Positions 33,480 through 46,307 are shown, counted from the stretch's first letter. The stretch is 64,000 nt of DNA from Diphasiastrum complanatum (GCA_029204225.1 CM055103.1:22424663-22488662); one strand, 5' to 3'. Program-made: numbers and translations. The notes: generated from the sequence alone by a model not told the origin.

Positions 33480-35810
33480 TCTGAGTTAATAAAAAAGGCT
33501 TTTGAAGGCTTTGAAAATTGAAGCTCATGTTGGATTTAGAATTTTAGAATACATTGAAATATTATGTCCTTGTTATATTACACTAGGTCTAAGTGAAGGC
33601 TATTGATGTGTGACTTAACCCATGATAAACTCATGGTGAACTGCCACATAGGACAATCAGTGAGTTAATTAGCAAACATGTTTAGGCAAGGAAGAGGCCC
33701 TTTTTGAAAAGGGCCCTAATGAATAACACAATTGCTGTGTGAGACTTTGTTATCATAACAAGCAAGCAAAGCTCATTATAAATATGATGACGTGTTTTAG
33801 TAATGAGAACTTCAAAAAATTGCAATGAAGTACATGGGATTTGCCACATGAAAATTGTTGCTTGATGGGTTGATTTAATTTGTATTTTATGAAGTAAAAT
33901 TAGAGCTCCAAAGATTTGATGTACTTAAAGAATTTTTGGTTAATCCGATGGGGTTGGAATGTAATGTTAATTGCATAATCTATAAAAAAAAGATTAGTGC
34001 CAATCTATAGGTCAAGTTTGGCTTGTTGCATTTCAAATTGGAAGAGAAGTTGATCTTTGTCATAAGAGTTTGTAAAAGGAAAAGAATCATAGAGTAGAAG
34101 GTCCAACTCTTGGGAAAAGGGAATGCCCTCAAGCATGCACAAGTGATGGATGCCACTATTTAGTAGAGTTTTATTGTGGTATGCCATGCCAAAGTTATAA
34201 TGCTAGTATAGTTTTATTGTGGTATGCCATGCCAAAGTTATAATGCACATCTTGCAAGGTGATGGGGAAGACATATACTATGAAGCAAGATGGTTTAGGT
34301 TATCCATTTGGGTGGGCGTGGCCCAAGGGCACGTGGTATTCTAGCAACAATGAACGTGGAGGTGAGGGGAGCTAAGATGATAAGGAGGGATATAGCAGTG
34401 GAAGAGAGCATGCCCATGAATTGTAATAAATTTATGTGCAAAGATATGTCAGAAATAACATGACTTGGTACAACTTCATTCCCTAATGGTGCACTATTTT
34501 GCTCTTCTTGATACTTTACTTTTTGAAGTCACTCTCGTGAATTTTATCACTCGAAAATACAAAAGCCGAAGCTTATTCGATATCGAAGTCTTTTCCATGA
34601 CAAGTAATGAGGGAGATAAAAAAATTAGAAATCTTGAATCTTGTAAACCTTATTAACAAGTATATGGTGATAACATGGAAGGTTTTTCAATCTCACTATC
34701 ATAGCCACAAACCTTTAGCATCTAGCAAAAACTTGTATTAGACCTTTCAAACATGAGAAATTCAAGATATTGCAAAAAAACATCCAATTTTATTATTCAC
34801 AAAGAGTGATTGTCTTAAAATTCATTGTATACCATGAAACGAAATCTATGAGCCAGTAATTAAAAATGTATAGTAAACCTGGCACATTTAAAGTAAAAAA
34901 TTTCTATGAGCCAGTGTTTGGAAAAACTCTTTCGCGTTATTAAATAGTTATCCATATACACAAATTTATGTATCGTTATTTTGAAATTTATATTGGGAGA
35001 ATCCTGAATTTTGGTAAGGCCTTGTGAATCCTACAATTATTAAAAATTGTCTGTAAAATCCTACGAAAACAGTATAAGCAACTTGTATGACCATTGTTGA
35101 TAATTTCTACAAGGGTTATTGTGCAAAATATATTTCGCTATGAAAAAATTTCGCATTATCCTTGTAAAATAAGTTGGAGAAATCTCATGCCTTACCATAT
35201 TATGGGGCATGTTTATCACTATCCATTGTTTTTTTTTAATTGCCTTTTTAAAGGTATATGTCCCATATAGTATGATCTCATTTTTATGAGCCAAGTTTGG
35301 CTATTTCAATTTTCATGCATGCAACATTCTAGAGGCTTAGTAGCAGTCTTTCCATATGTGGAAAGTGATGATACTGACATTTTTGTAACCTTTATAGGAA
35401 CGTCGAGCTTCATCAGATTGGCAAAAGATTATCAAAGACAATCGAAGAGCTAGTTGAAATTAATGGTATTGAACTGTAACTTAACTTTGAATAACGACGC
35501 TTCCTACAGTGAATGTGCTATTATACAGTGTGCACTGCAAAAGGTAAAATGACATGAAAAAAAATAAATGACCAATGCATGTCACAAAATTATAGACGAT
35601 GAGTATTATCAAGTTTTCGTTTGGTCTACTTCCAAATGGTTTTTCAATAGCAATCACAAGTAGTTCCAACATCATCAAACTGATTGTGACAAACATCATA
35701 ATGTTCTCAAGCCAATGATATTATCGGATTTAGGGTTCAAAACAACTACTAGAAAGCTTCACTTACTAGAAATGCATTTAAAGTATGTATCTAATTACCA
35801 TGCAAGGTTA
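33480..35810. other. Unassigned AT-rich stretch with a 43-bp duplication
   Basis: No gene recognised. GTTTTATTGTGGTATGCCAT plus the next 18 bases occurs at 34168 and again at 34211 (tandem duplication, 43-bp period). An exon-like island at 35398-35468 (TTTATAG/GAACG..AATG/GTATTG) encodes NVELHQIGKRLSKTIEELVE in one frame, but its parent gene is unknown. Confidence 0.35.
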
Positions 35811-37031
35811 ATGATTATTCCCTATTATTCAAAGCATATGTTGAGAAGCAATTCTCATTGAAGATCAAAGCTTTGAGGGGTATTGGAGCTCTTGAAGGAA
35901 TAGCACTATATGAAGTTTTATTCAAGATGAAGCCTAAGGCTGATCACCTTAGTGAACTTGGTAGTGCTTGCTTTGCACATATTCCCTTGGAAACAAGGAG
36001 GAAGGATGATCCAAGTTCATGGATCATGATTGGATACTCATCCATCAAGGAGGCCTTTAGTGTCTTTATACTCTCTATTTCAAAAGTGGTTGTGAATAGA
36101 GATGTCATATTGCATGAAGATTCAACCTTGGAAGTGGCCGAGATCAAGGCTTCTCAAGAAGCATCACAGGTTATCTCTTTTGAAGTGATGGGGCCAAGGT
36201 GTGAGGAGGAGTCTCTTCTTCATATAATTTCAAGAAGATCTTCAAGATGCATGGTCGAGTCTTTATGGCTCACCTTACATGGCAAAGAGGGGCATCTTTC
36301 ATGTTGTATCTACTACAACACATTCATATATGCTTCTCTTCCTTTGCTTGATATGCTATCTTGCTTCATTGATTTTTTTGGATCTCAAAGTTCAAGAAAG
36401 ACTATACTACTAGTTTTGTATGATGCTTATGGTATGGACATGTTTCTTGTCATTATTGAATTAGATATGTTTCCAATACATTTTGAAAGCAAGATATTGT
36501 ATGATCAAAAGTATGCTCTTGGTTCTAGTGAGAACAAGATTGAGCTTGTTACTCATGTTTTTGAAAATCATGTTTTCACATGTTTTGAGGCAAATTGTGA
36601 ACTCCTCTTGAGATTAAGTGAAGCATCCAAAGTGGACACTTACATCCTTGAGAGAGTAATTAGCCTAAAAAAGATCAAGATAGTATTTGATATCAAGATT
36701 AGATCCATCATGGATATAGTTCATTGTATGTGGACTAGTCAAGCTAGAAAGCATAATCTTGATGATCATCATTTTTTCACATCTTATGATCTTGATCTTT
36801 ATGATCTTTATGAGGCCTGGAAGCCTGGGATTTCTCTCTTTATGGTGCAACCATCATGCAAGTGGAGCTTTCAAATCAAAGAAGCATGGAGGAAGCACAT
36901 GGACATAGTGGCATGTTGGTGGAATGATCTTCAAAGTTTTTGGCAAATGATTTCTACCAAGGAAATTTTATCATGGATATGGTGAGGGTGTTACTATGAT
37001 GGATCCCTTGGCTGATCTTGTGAGTGAATCT
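35811..37031 (+). mobile_element. Copia internal fragment, copy 1 (integrase tail plus unknown ORF)
   Basis: Duplicate of 39985-41256. The open frame 35858-36985 (375 codons) starts with the copia integrase end, containing PYEV-like LYEVLFKMKPK, CFAHIPLETRRK and VVNRDVILHEDS. It then runs into about 270 codons without RT, RNase H or any domain I recognise. Relative to copy 2, about 90 bp are missing just before the LTR at 37032. It is truncated on the left inside integrase sequence. Confidence 0.85.
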
Positions 37032-37853
37032 TGTGAGAAATTGGCAAAAATCTAGCTTGATATTTTTTATGATAGAAGTTTGTAAGTGAATCTCACATGT
37101 GTGGAGGATGTTCCCACGTGTGGAGAATTGTAAAGTAAATCAAAATGTTTGATATAGGGGTCTCATAGAATTTCATAGTCAAGCATTTAGGTGTAGGATG
37201 TTGATAGGGTCAAATTTGGCATAGATGACAAATTATCCATTTCCACTTGTAATGCCACTATTGAGCCAAAAAGAGTAGGAGGCCAAACTCGTGCCAATTA
37301 GAGTGTAGACAAGTGTAATGCTTTTGTTTGATGAAGTTTAAGAGGTCCAATAGGATTTAGAGGTGGAACCATGAGTGGTCCAATAGAATTTGAGGTTTGC
37401 TTGAAAATGGTCCAATAGAATTTAGAGGTGCATGGATCAATGGTCCAATAGGATTAAGAGGTGGCAAAGTGTGGTCCAATCATAGTTAAGCATAGTGGTA
37501 GCTCATGGATCTACTAGTATCATTGTACTCCTCATTTGGATCTAATTGATTTTGAGATTGAGTGGATTTTGAGTGTAAGTGATTTTCTAGCTTTCTCTCT
37601 CTACCCGAGAACTATTGATGATTTTCTCTCTCTACCCAAGGAGAGCAGCTTGTTTTTACTAAGATTACTATTGGAACACTTCCCACATGTGTGAGTGAGA
37701 GTTGGAAGTGATTGAATGCATGTAGTAGTGTGTTTTTGCCATAGAATCAAAGATAGATCTTGAATCTCAATCTAGTCTTGATCTTGGTGCATCTACACAC
37801 CTTAGGAGATCACAAGTACATGTTGTGGACACTCCACACGTGTGAAATCAACA
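37032..37853 (+). mobile_element. Copia LTR 1
   Basis: Starts TGTGAGAAATTGGC and ends ..GTGAAATCAACA directly before a PBS. It is nearly identical to LTR 2 over its whole length. The LTR contains repeated GGTCCAATAG words and a CTCTCTCTACCCGAG block. It serves at once as 3' LTR of the fragment on its left and 5' LTR of the element on its right. Confidence 0.93.
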
Positions 37854-37866
37854 TGGTATCAGAGCC
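37854..37866 (+). other. Copia primer-binding site
   Basis: TGGTATCAGAGCC immediately after LTR 1, complementary to initiator-Met tRNA. Confidence 0.93.
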
Positions 37867-38640
37867 TACCTAAGGTTACCATGCATTTTGATCCATTTAA
37901 TTGAAAACTATTCATCAATCTTGAGTTAGAAATTGTCAAGGTCCATTTTCCTAGCTATCTTGTTCAATTTTGGATCAAAAGAGATCAAAAGATTGGGTCT
38001 GACCTGGTACTGTACGGAATCAGGTGCTCAGACACGTGTGAGGAACATCCAATTTCAGTTTGGGAGTTCTCTTTCATGTTTGATCCAAAAATCTTGCTAG
38101 ATAGCTTGTTTTGAAGCTATTTTTGTCTAGTTTCTGATGCAATCAGTTTCATTCCATTTGGTTGAGCCAATCAAAAGTTATAAGCTTTTGAAGAGGGTTA
38201 GGTAGGGCACCTAGACCTGGGTGGACACATTTGGTTTGGTCAAGATATTGCTTGTTTTATCCAAAATCATAGTTGAATGCTTACCAATTTCATCCATATG
38301 TGATCTAGGCACTGTTTTGAGATCTTAGCCATTTGGTTTCATGCAATATCATTGTATTTGAGTCAAATTTGGTTTCTTAGTGTATTTCACACGTGCTAAG
38401 AGTGTTTGATCCTAACTTTGCCCATACTCCATCATTTGATGTGAAGTAGATCTAGTTTTGGAGAGATTGAGATAGCTAGTGAGAATCATCTCACAGTTTG
38501 TTGCAAGATCTTGCATAGGAGTTGGTAGCACACCATTATTGGATCCTATAGTGAGAGAGAAGCAATATTTTTTGTTCATCACTTTTATTTATCTCCACTT
38601 TACATGACTTCAATGAGTTCATACTTGTTGCAACCAAGTG
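37867..38640 (+). mobile_element. Copia leader (5' untranslated internal region)
   Basis: Non-coding leader between the PBS and gag. It is related in word order to the leader at 2810-3530 and, in reverse, to 22481-22795. Confidence 0.75.
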
Positions 38641-39953
38641 AGAGATTGTCTACTTCCAATTATTCAATATGGAAGTTGGGGATGAAGTCCATCTTGATAC
38701 TCCAAGATGTGATGGACATTGTACTTGGGATTGAGGAAGAGCCTCAAGTCCTTTAAGAAGTACAAAAATAGAAGAAGAGAGCTAGGATGACTCTCCACTA
38801 CATTAAGATGAATGTCTCTAATGAGATATTGAGGGAGATTGGTGATTGTTCTACATCCAAGGAAGCTTGGGATTGTCTCAAGTCCATCTATGAGGCTAAG
38901 AACACCTCTAGGCTCCTCACTCTTAGAAATCAAATCTTCCAAATTAGTCAAAAGAGTGATGAGAGTGCATCTAATTATGTTTTGAGAGTCAAGGATATTC
39001 ACAGGGAGCTTCCATGTATTGGTGACTCAATCAATCAAAGTGAGCTAGTCCAAGTCATTCTCAATGGCTTGAGAGATGAATATGACAACCTTGTCCAATC
39101 CTATGCCATTAAGGAGGAGCTACCAAGTCTGGAGGCCCTTCAAAGTGTGCTTATTTATGAATAATCAAGACAAGAGTACAAACTCTTGAGGATGGACAAG
39201 CTATCACTCAATTATGATGATGGCAAAGTTCTATTTGCCAAGCACAAAGAGAGGAGGAAGAAGCAACACTATCACTTCTCTAATGACAAAGCTAAAGAAC
39301 AAGATGAGGAGGAGGAGGATACCTCTCATGCTTCTACTTCAAATCTCAAGAAGAAGAAGATCAAGTGCTTTTATTGTGGCGAGAAAGGCCATTATGCCAC
39401 CAATTGTTTCAAGAAGAAAAATCAACTCAATCAAGCCAACATCACCAATGAGAAAGAAGACTATATTGCAAGTGATGGAGAAGGCTCTCTTATGGCATCA
39501 AGCTTCTCCTCTTCCACCTTCAACAAGGATGACTCATGGTATATTGATAGTGGAGCATCTTCACATATGTGTGGCTCCAAGCACTCTTTTTCATCTATTA
39601 TGCCTTATGATGGAGTCAAGAAGACCATATACATTGCAAGTAAGCATGAGTGCAATATTGAAGGAGTAGGGATTATTCCCTTGAAGCTTGCATCTTCCAA
39701 AGATCTCTTTCTCAACAATGTTCTTTTTGTCCCAAAGCTTACAAAGAACATCCTAAGTGTTGGCCAACTTTTTGATAGTGGCTTTGATGTCAATTTCAAT
39801 TTTGACAATTGTGTGATCAAGAAGGATGGTGAGATCCTTGCATATGGATCAAGATTTGAAGGCATCTACAAATTGGATCCAAGTGAGAGTGCAAACTCTC
39901 TTGATGTTTCTTATATGTCCAATATTTCAAAGGAGGATGATCACATAAGATGA
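38641..39953 (+). pseudogene. Copia gag-protease
   Basis: Gag (UBN2-type) opens near 38660 (a YSIWKLGMKSIL-like block with an early stop). It is readable from 38787 as EAWDCLKSIYEAKNTSRLLT, then LRNQIFQIS..VLRVKDIHREL and VILNGLRDEYDNLVQS. A single in-frame TAA (39162-39164) separates it from 39186-39953, which is in the same frame. That part has a zinc knuckle CFYCGEKGHYATNC (intact CX2CX4HX4C), the protease SWYIDSGASSHMCG (DSG catalytic triad intact) and the NVLFVPKLTKNILSVGQLFD block. The domain after this, gag-pre-integrase, is missing. Confidence 0.92.
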
Positions 39954-41337
39954 AAATATCTTCTCTCTTCAAGTATTATGGTGTATGATTATTCCTTATT
40001 ATTCAAAGCATATGTTGAGAAGAAATTCTCATTGAAGATCAAAGCTTTGAGGAGTATTGGAGCTCTTGAAGGAATAGCACCATATGAAGTTTTATTCAAG
40101 ATGAAGCCTAAGGTTGATCACCTTAGTGAACTTGGTAGTGCTTGCTTTGCACATATTCCCTTGGAAACAAGGAGGAAGGATGATCCAAGCTCATGGATAA
40201 TGATTGGATACTCATCCATCAAGGAGGCCTTTAGTGTCTTTACACTCTCTATTTCAAAAGTGATTGTGAATAGAGATGTCATGTTGCATGAAGATTCAAT
40301 CTTGGAAGTGGCCGAGATCAAGGCTTCTCAAGAAGCATCACAAATTTTTTTTTGAAGGTATTCAAGTTATGATGGGCCAAGGTGTGAGGAGGAGTTTCTT
40401 CTTCATATAATTTCAAGAAGATCTTCAAGATGCACGGCCGAGTCTTTATGGCTCACCTTACATGGCAAAGAGGGGCATCTTTCATGTTGTATCTACTACA
40501 ACACATTCATATATGCTTCTCTTCCTTTGCTTGATATGCTATCTTGCTTCATTGATTTTTTTGGATCTCAAAGTTCAAGAAAGACTATACTACTAGTTTT
40601 GTATGATGCTTATGGTATGGACATGTTTCTTGTCATTATTGACTTAGATATGTTTCCAATACATTTTGAAAGCAAGATATTGTATGATCAAAAGTATGCT
40701 CTTGGTTCTAGTGAGAACAAGATTGAGCTTGTTACTCATGTTTTTGAAAATCATGTTTTCACATGTTTTGAGGCAAATTGTGAACTCCTCTTGAGATTAA
40801 GTGAAGCATCCAAAGCTCCATTGAGCCTAAGATATGTCATTTTTGTCGCACGTCTAAATGAGTCTCCTAGAGAGAGTAACTAGCCTAAAAAAGATCAAGG
40901 TAGTCTTTGATATCAAGATTAGATCCATCATGGATATAGTTCATTGTATGTGGACTAGTCAAGCTAGAAAGCATAATCTTGATAACCATCATTGTTTCAC
41001 ATCTTATGATCTTGGTTTCCATGATCCTCATGAGGCTAGGAAGCCTCAGATTTCTCTATTTATGGTGCATTCATCATGCAAGTGAAACTTTCAAAGCAAA
41101 GATCATCATCAAGCATGGAGGAAGCCCATGATCATAGTGGCATATTGTTGGAGCACTCTTCAAAGGCATTGGCAAGAGATCTCTACCAAAGAGATCTTAT
41201 CATGGATATGGTGAGGGTGCTGCTATGATGGATCCCTTGGCTGATCTTAACTTCTTATGCATACCAAAGGATCCACTCAAAAAGATTTACAAACTTCTCA
41301 AGTGATCTAGTACCTTTCCAAGCTATTTTTTGAGGAG
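39954..41337 (+). pseudogene. Copia integrase tail joined to unknown sequence, copy 2
   Basis: 39978-40355 (same frame as gag-protease) restarts in the C-terminal part of integrase and lacks the whole catalytic core. After a stop near 40355 it continues as the counterpart of copy 1, now split into short frames (40527-40883, 40858-41085). No RT or RNase H motif is present in either copy. The element therefore encodes no polymerase and would depend on a partner for movement. Confidence 0.85.
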
Positions 41338-42160
41338 TGTGAGAAATTGGCAAAAATCTAGCTTGGTATTTTTTATGATAGAAGTTTGTAAGTGAATGTC
41401 ACATGGGTGGAGGATGTTCCCACGTGTGGAGAATTGTAAAGTAAATCAAAATGTTTGATATAGGGGTCTCATAGAATTTCATAGTCAAGCATTTAGGTGT
41501 AGGATGTTGATAGGGTCAAATTTGGCATAGATGACAAATTATCCATTTCCACTTGTAATGCCACTTTTGAGCCAAAAAAGAGTAGGAGGCCAAACTCGTG
41601 CCAATTAGAGTGTAGACAAGTGTAATGCTTTTGTTTGATGAAGTTTAAGAGGTCCAATATGATTTAGAGGTGGAACCATGAGTGGTCCAATAAAATTTGA
41701 GGTTTGCTTGAAAGTGGTCCAATAGAATTTAGAGGTGCATGGATCAATGGTCCATTAGGATTAAGAGGTGGCAAAGTGTGGTCCAATCATAGTTAAGCAT
41801 AGTGGTAGCTCATGGATCTACTAGTATCATTGTACTCCTCATTTGGATCTAATTGATTTTGAGATTGAGTGGATTTTGAGTGTAAGTGATTTTTTAGCTT
41901 TCTCTCTCTACTCGAGAGCTATTGATGATTTTCTCTCTCTACCCGAGGAGAGCAGCTTGTTTTTACTTAGATTACTTTTGGAACACTTTCCACATGTGTG
42001 AGTGAGAGTTGGAAGTGATTGAATGCATGTACTAGTGTGTTTTTGCCATAGAACCAAAGATAGATCTTGAATCTCAATCTAGTCTTGATCTTGGTGCATC
42101 TACACACCTTAGGAGATCACAATTACATGTTGTGGACACTCCACACGTGTGAAATCAACA
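41338..42160 (+). mobile_element. Copia LTR 2
   Basis: Starts TGTGAGAAATTGGC after a short purine run (GAGGAG) and ends GTGAAATCAACA. It differs from LTR 1 by scattered substitutions and a one-base A insertion, so insertion was relatively recent. Confidence 0.93.
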
Positions 42161-43016
42161 AATATCACATGTGTGAAGGATGTTCCCATGTGTAGAGAAT
42201 TGTAAAATAAATTAAAAATGTTTGTTATAAGGGTCTCATAAAGTTTCACAGTCAAGCTTCTAGGTGTCATTAGTAGATTGAGCCATTTTTGGCTTTAGAG
42301 GTCAATTAGTGAAGTACACTTGTTTTGTCATTATTAGGCCAAAAGCACAAGTGTAAAACTCAAGCTAAATAGGTTCTTGACAAGTATCTTTAGTTAGTTT
42401 GATGTGTGACAAGTCAAAGTTCAAGAGGTCCAACAGAATCAAGAGGTTGAAGAACCATTGGTCCAATAAGATTTGAGATATGCTTGAGAATGGTCCAATA
42501 GAATGGAGAGATGGATGGATCAATGGTCCAATAGGATTAGGAGGTTGTAAGTATGAGGTCCAATCATGTTTGGACATTGTGTTAGCTCGTGGATCTATAG
42601 TATCATTGTACTTCTCACTTTGATCTAATTGATTTGGAGATTGTGTGGATTTTTGAGACTAAGTGATTTTCTAGCATTGCCTCTCTACCCAAGAGCTATT
42701 GGTAGTTTTCTCTCTCTACTCGAGGAGAGCAGCTTATTTTTACTTAGTTTATTTTTTGAACACTTCCCATAGAGCTATTGGTAGTTTTCTCTCTCTACCC
42801 GAGGACATTAGCTTATTTTTACTTAGTCTATTTTTTGAACACTTCCCACATGTGTGTATGAGCTTTGTAAGTGAGTAAATGCATGTAGTAGTGTGTTGTT
42901 GCCATTGAATTGAAGATTGATCTTGAATCTCAATCTAGTCTTGATCTTTGTGCATCCACACACCTTAGGAGATCACAATCACATGTGGTGGACACTGCAC
43001 ACGTGTGAAATTCACA
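42161..43016 (+). mobile_element. Diverged third copia LTR, 5'-truncated
   Basis: Joins LTR 2 at CACATGTGTGAAGGATGTTC and follows the LTR order to CACACGTGTGAAATTCACA. It lacks the first about 60 bp and is clearly more diverged. It carries its own 79-bp tandem duplication (GAGCTATTGGTAGTTTTCTC at 42693 and 42772). Confidence 0.85.
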
Positions 43017-43696
43017 AAGATTAGTAAGATCATGCTAAAATGATAAACAACGGACCATCTCATGCAAAAAACATCCTTATGCATATCAATTGCGTAAATA
43101 AGCAAATAATCAAAAAAGGTTATTGAAATATAAATTTGATGTATTCCAACGACAACCATCAATTTATTCAAATGAACATGTAATAACTACTTATATTACA
43201 GCTAAGCCATTTTTTTCTCTCTATCTAAGTAAGCCATATTGTTGGCACTCACCTCTCACAAGTTAGTAATTGGAAATAACATATGTTTACATTCACCTTT
43301 GCTCAAATTATAGCATCGATGCGAATGCAAAGTGAAATCAATAACAAACTTATACTAAATGTTATGTGCCGTATAAAGTTGAGCTCTAAATATGTCTTTC
43401 TTGCCTTTGTTGCCTATTTCTGGTTCAAGTCAAGATAATTTTGCTCCCTGAAAAAATGAACATTAAGACAAAAAAACACTTCGCATGAAACCATAAACAC
43501 AAAAAACAATATAGTAACTGCCTCTCAAGGTGACATCAATATAGTAACTCATATTATTGCTGCACATGTCCATATCTACATATAACACCAAGATGTCCAT
43601 ATCTACATCTTGCACCAGAATCACATTCACATCTTCCACCCATTCAAAACTCGGATGCTAAAAAAATTGAAAACTCTCTCCTAATGCTCAAATATT

Positions 43697-43786
<90 letters not shown>

Positions 43787-43900
43787 AACAACATATGTGA
43801 TATGGGATTTAAGGTTTACCTGAAATCATGAAGCTAACTGATTTTCTTAGAATTTTTTAGAAATATGTCCATCATCTCCTGTCGAAAATTGTAAATAGAT
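43017..43900. other. Unassigned stretch with CT microsatellite
   Basis: A CT run at about 43701-43783 is the only clear feature. The AT-rich remainder shows no coding similarity. Confidence 0.6.
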
Positions 43901-44260
43901 TCACTTGGGTACTTTGGGCATGCACACTATCACAAATCCAATATTGTTAGAGGTTGGTAATGTAAGGAAAAAAAAAGTAGATATTTGGTTTGGGGATGAA
44001 GTTGCGTACCGGCGACAAATTGAAATTAGATTTTGTCCTATCAAGCCATTCAAAGAAAAGTTTTCCATTGTGAATCGTATGCCATCCGCAAGTAAAAAAG
44101 TCATTCTGTTGAGAACATTGCATCAATACTCGAGGCACACGCAATGACTTGAAAGTGAACATCATCATTTTGGCAATATAGGAGATACATGAAATTTGAC
44201 TCAACAATAACCAAGTAATCTTAAAGCCAACGAGCAATGCAATTCATGTACATTCCAACC
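43901..44260 (-). pseudogene. Probable Ulp1-type (C48) protease fragment
   Basis: The minus frame around 44140-44080 reads VLMQCSQQNDFFTCGWHTIH. This fits the Ulp1 signature of a glutamine several residues before the catalytic cysteine in a QQxD..CG context. A KITWLLLSQ block upstream sits where the catalytic His-Trp (HWLLL) is expected, with Thr in place of His. Frames are broken on both sides. Ulp1-like cysteine protease genes are commonly carried by plant Mutator-like elements, in agreement with the transposase-like pieces nearby. Identification is tentative. Confidence 0.45.
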
Positions 44261-45140
44261 TTGACTTTGATTGAACAATGGATTTAGCAAGCTTCTCCAC
44301 TGTAAACATATTAACGATATCATTCACAACCATACAATTTGCAAGCTTGGATTAGGTTTAGCGTATCAAAAAATCGTGATATTTCTTTAGGTCTGGAGCC
44401 AACAAATATTACTTGTCCAATAGGATGTGGGTTGAGGACATCGAGTTGAGTTTCAAGAAAACCCAGGTAGGAGGTCCCTCGTTATTAATGCATGAACATA
44501 GAATTCCCAAGCTCCAATGCTCACTATAAATAGACACATAATGCATTTCTCAATCTCATGCAAATATTATCCCACAAAAATATTGTAGCTCCAAGGTCAG
44601 CATGCATTACTTAGAGGAATACGGAAGAATTGCAATCTTCTTGCTCAATATATCGTGCTTAACACACTTCTTTGCTCTTGTGTAGTCCCCTGCTTTGACA
44701 AAATTGCAAAAATAATTTGACATCACACACATCATGTCTCTACGGTTGACCCGCCTGAACTCTGGATTCAGTAATGTGGGTTGTCCTGCTTTTCAGCGTC
44801 GCACAACAAATGGTGTGGATGTCTATTTTGTAAGTAGAGTACAATTGAGAATTGGAAATTGTTTTCCATCGCTTCTATTTGTTGGAATAAGTAAATGTCG
44901 TAGTCATGACCCTTCAGTTCGAACTTGGTATTGACTTCTAACCTCCATCCACATGGCATCGCTATTTCTTCGTTTAGATCTGGAATTGATATGCTCATTT
45001 CTTCATTCAAAAACCAGGAACACTACACATAGGAGTTGTCTTTACCTCCACCATGTTCTCTTCAAGAATAGCTTGTCTTAGATGGGCCTCCTCACCATGT
45101 TGACTTTCTAGTGTGGTGATGGTGACAACAACAGGAGTGT
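44261..45140 (-). other. Mutator-like element interior, unassigned
   Basis: Small frames such as 44768-45010 on the minus strand (MNEEMSISIPDLNEEIAMPC..) lie between the transposase tail and the Ulp1-like fragment. No domain is recognised. Confidence 0.3.
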
Positions 45141-45818
45141 TTAGATTTTGGAATTCCACTCTTGACGTGGAAGTAGCGTTGTGTGTATCATCTCCACATC
45201 AACAAGTTTTGGGTCAATAGCTTCCCTCATTTTTTCATCCTCCGTAGCTCCCAAGATATTTTCCTGACAAGTTTCATTGCCATTATCAATTTTGTGTGCC
45301 CCCTTGCTTATTTCTACCTGTCTGGTCACAACTGCACTGCAATTCTTGCACGTGGTGGTGTTCATACCTCCAACAAGGTGGTTATACACTCCACATTGGT
45401 CACATACAACCCTAGCAATCTTCGGGTATCGAACATGTGTTGGCTTTTTGGATATGACTGGCTTGTAGATGGTGGAGCTTGTGGGCCTTCCCGGCGTGGG
45501 CTCCTCCATTGAGCCCAACTTTTTTGAATTGATAAAACCCTTTTGTGTGGGAACTTTTTTTTTCCCATGTCCCATTCGTGTTCTAGTCACATTATGTTGA
45601 AGAGAACGTATGGATCCCCTCTTTGGCATATATGTTTTTGTCGGCCGTGCTACAGTAGTTCCAAAGGTGGTTTGTGCATCTTGTAAAGCCACTGTCATCC
45701 TTATTAGCTCGAATATTTCATTGTTGGACAGTGTTTGGGTCTTTGAGCGCAAATTCGTGAAGTTTGTTTCTAATGTTTGGCGAAAAGTATTGGTTTTGCT
45801 TAATAGTGTCTCAACCAA
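45141..45818 (-). pseudogene. Transposase C-terminal region with zinc-ribbon-like motif
   Basis: A 225-codon open frame follows the SWIM segment in minus orientation. It starts with a helical region (ETNFTNLRSKTQTLSNNEIF), then a basic segment, then CDQCGVYNHL..TTTCKNCSAVV, a C2..C2 zinc-ribbon pattern. The place and composition fit the tail of a SWIM-containing Mutator-like transposase, but no characterised family was identified. Confidence 0.5.
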
Positions 45819-46227
45819 CTGGGAATGCTCAGGATTTTTGAGGAACTATTCAAAATATCTTCTGTGTTCTCCCCCTCTTGGTCACATGGTAGATTGGGTT
45901 GAGTGTTAAACAGTGTATGTTTTTTCCAAAGAGTTGGGTAGAACTGTTTGACCACTAGCTTGGTTGCAACCAAGTGCTTGCATTGGGAAGAGCTATCAAA
46001 ACAAGAGCATGTGTCATGGGGGGGATACCCACTGTGTACCAAACATGAATGTTGCCTTCACTCCTCATACTAAAAGATAAAGCATCTTCATCTAGGAGCC
46101 TTAGGGTACTTTTATCCTCCTTGTATTGCTCAAAAATCTTATTTCTTGCAAGATTGCGTAGCCTTTGGGTGCTAGTTGTCACTCTCTTTGAGAAGCGACC
46201 AGAATCATCTGCCAATAAACAACACAC
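45800..46227 (-). pseudogene. SWIM zinc-finger segment of a Mutator-like transposase
   Basis: The frame 45955-46227 leads, through a one-base shift near 46020, into 45800-46042. The latter holds CSCFDSSSQCKH (CxCx6CxH), the SWIM zinc-binding pattern typical of MULE transposases and FAR1 proteins. Confidence 0.75.
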
Positions 46228-46307
46228 TTCTAGGCAGCAATCACAAATATGGAATGAAATGAAAAAAAAACTATTCTCATAACTTCAAACGTTTGGGGCT
46301 CAAAGTA

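Noticed and set aside
33028-33521. Several Pro/Gly-rich ORFs on both strands
   Set aside because: They come from the poly-C/poly-G fold-back arms; mirrored versions of the same peptide on opposite strands show they are structural artefacts.
39214-39669. 151-codon plus-strand ORF
   Set aside because: It is an out-of-frame shadow of the copia gag-protease frame, which has clear zinc-knuckle and protease motifs.
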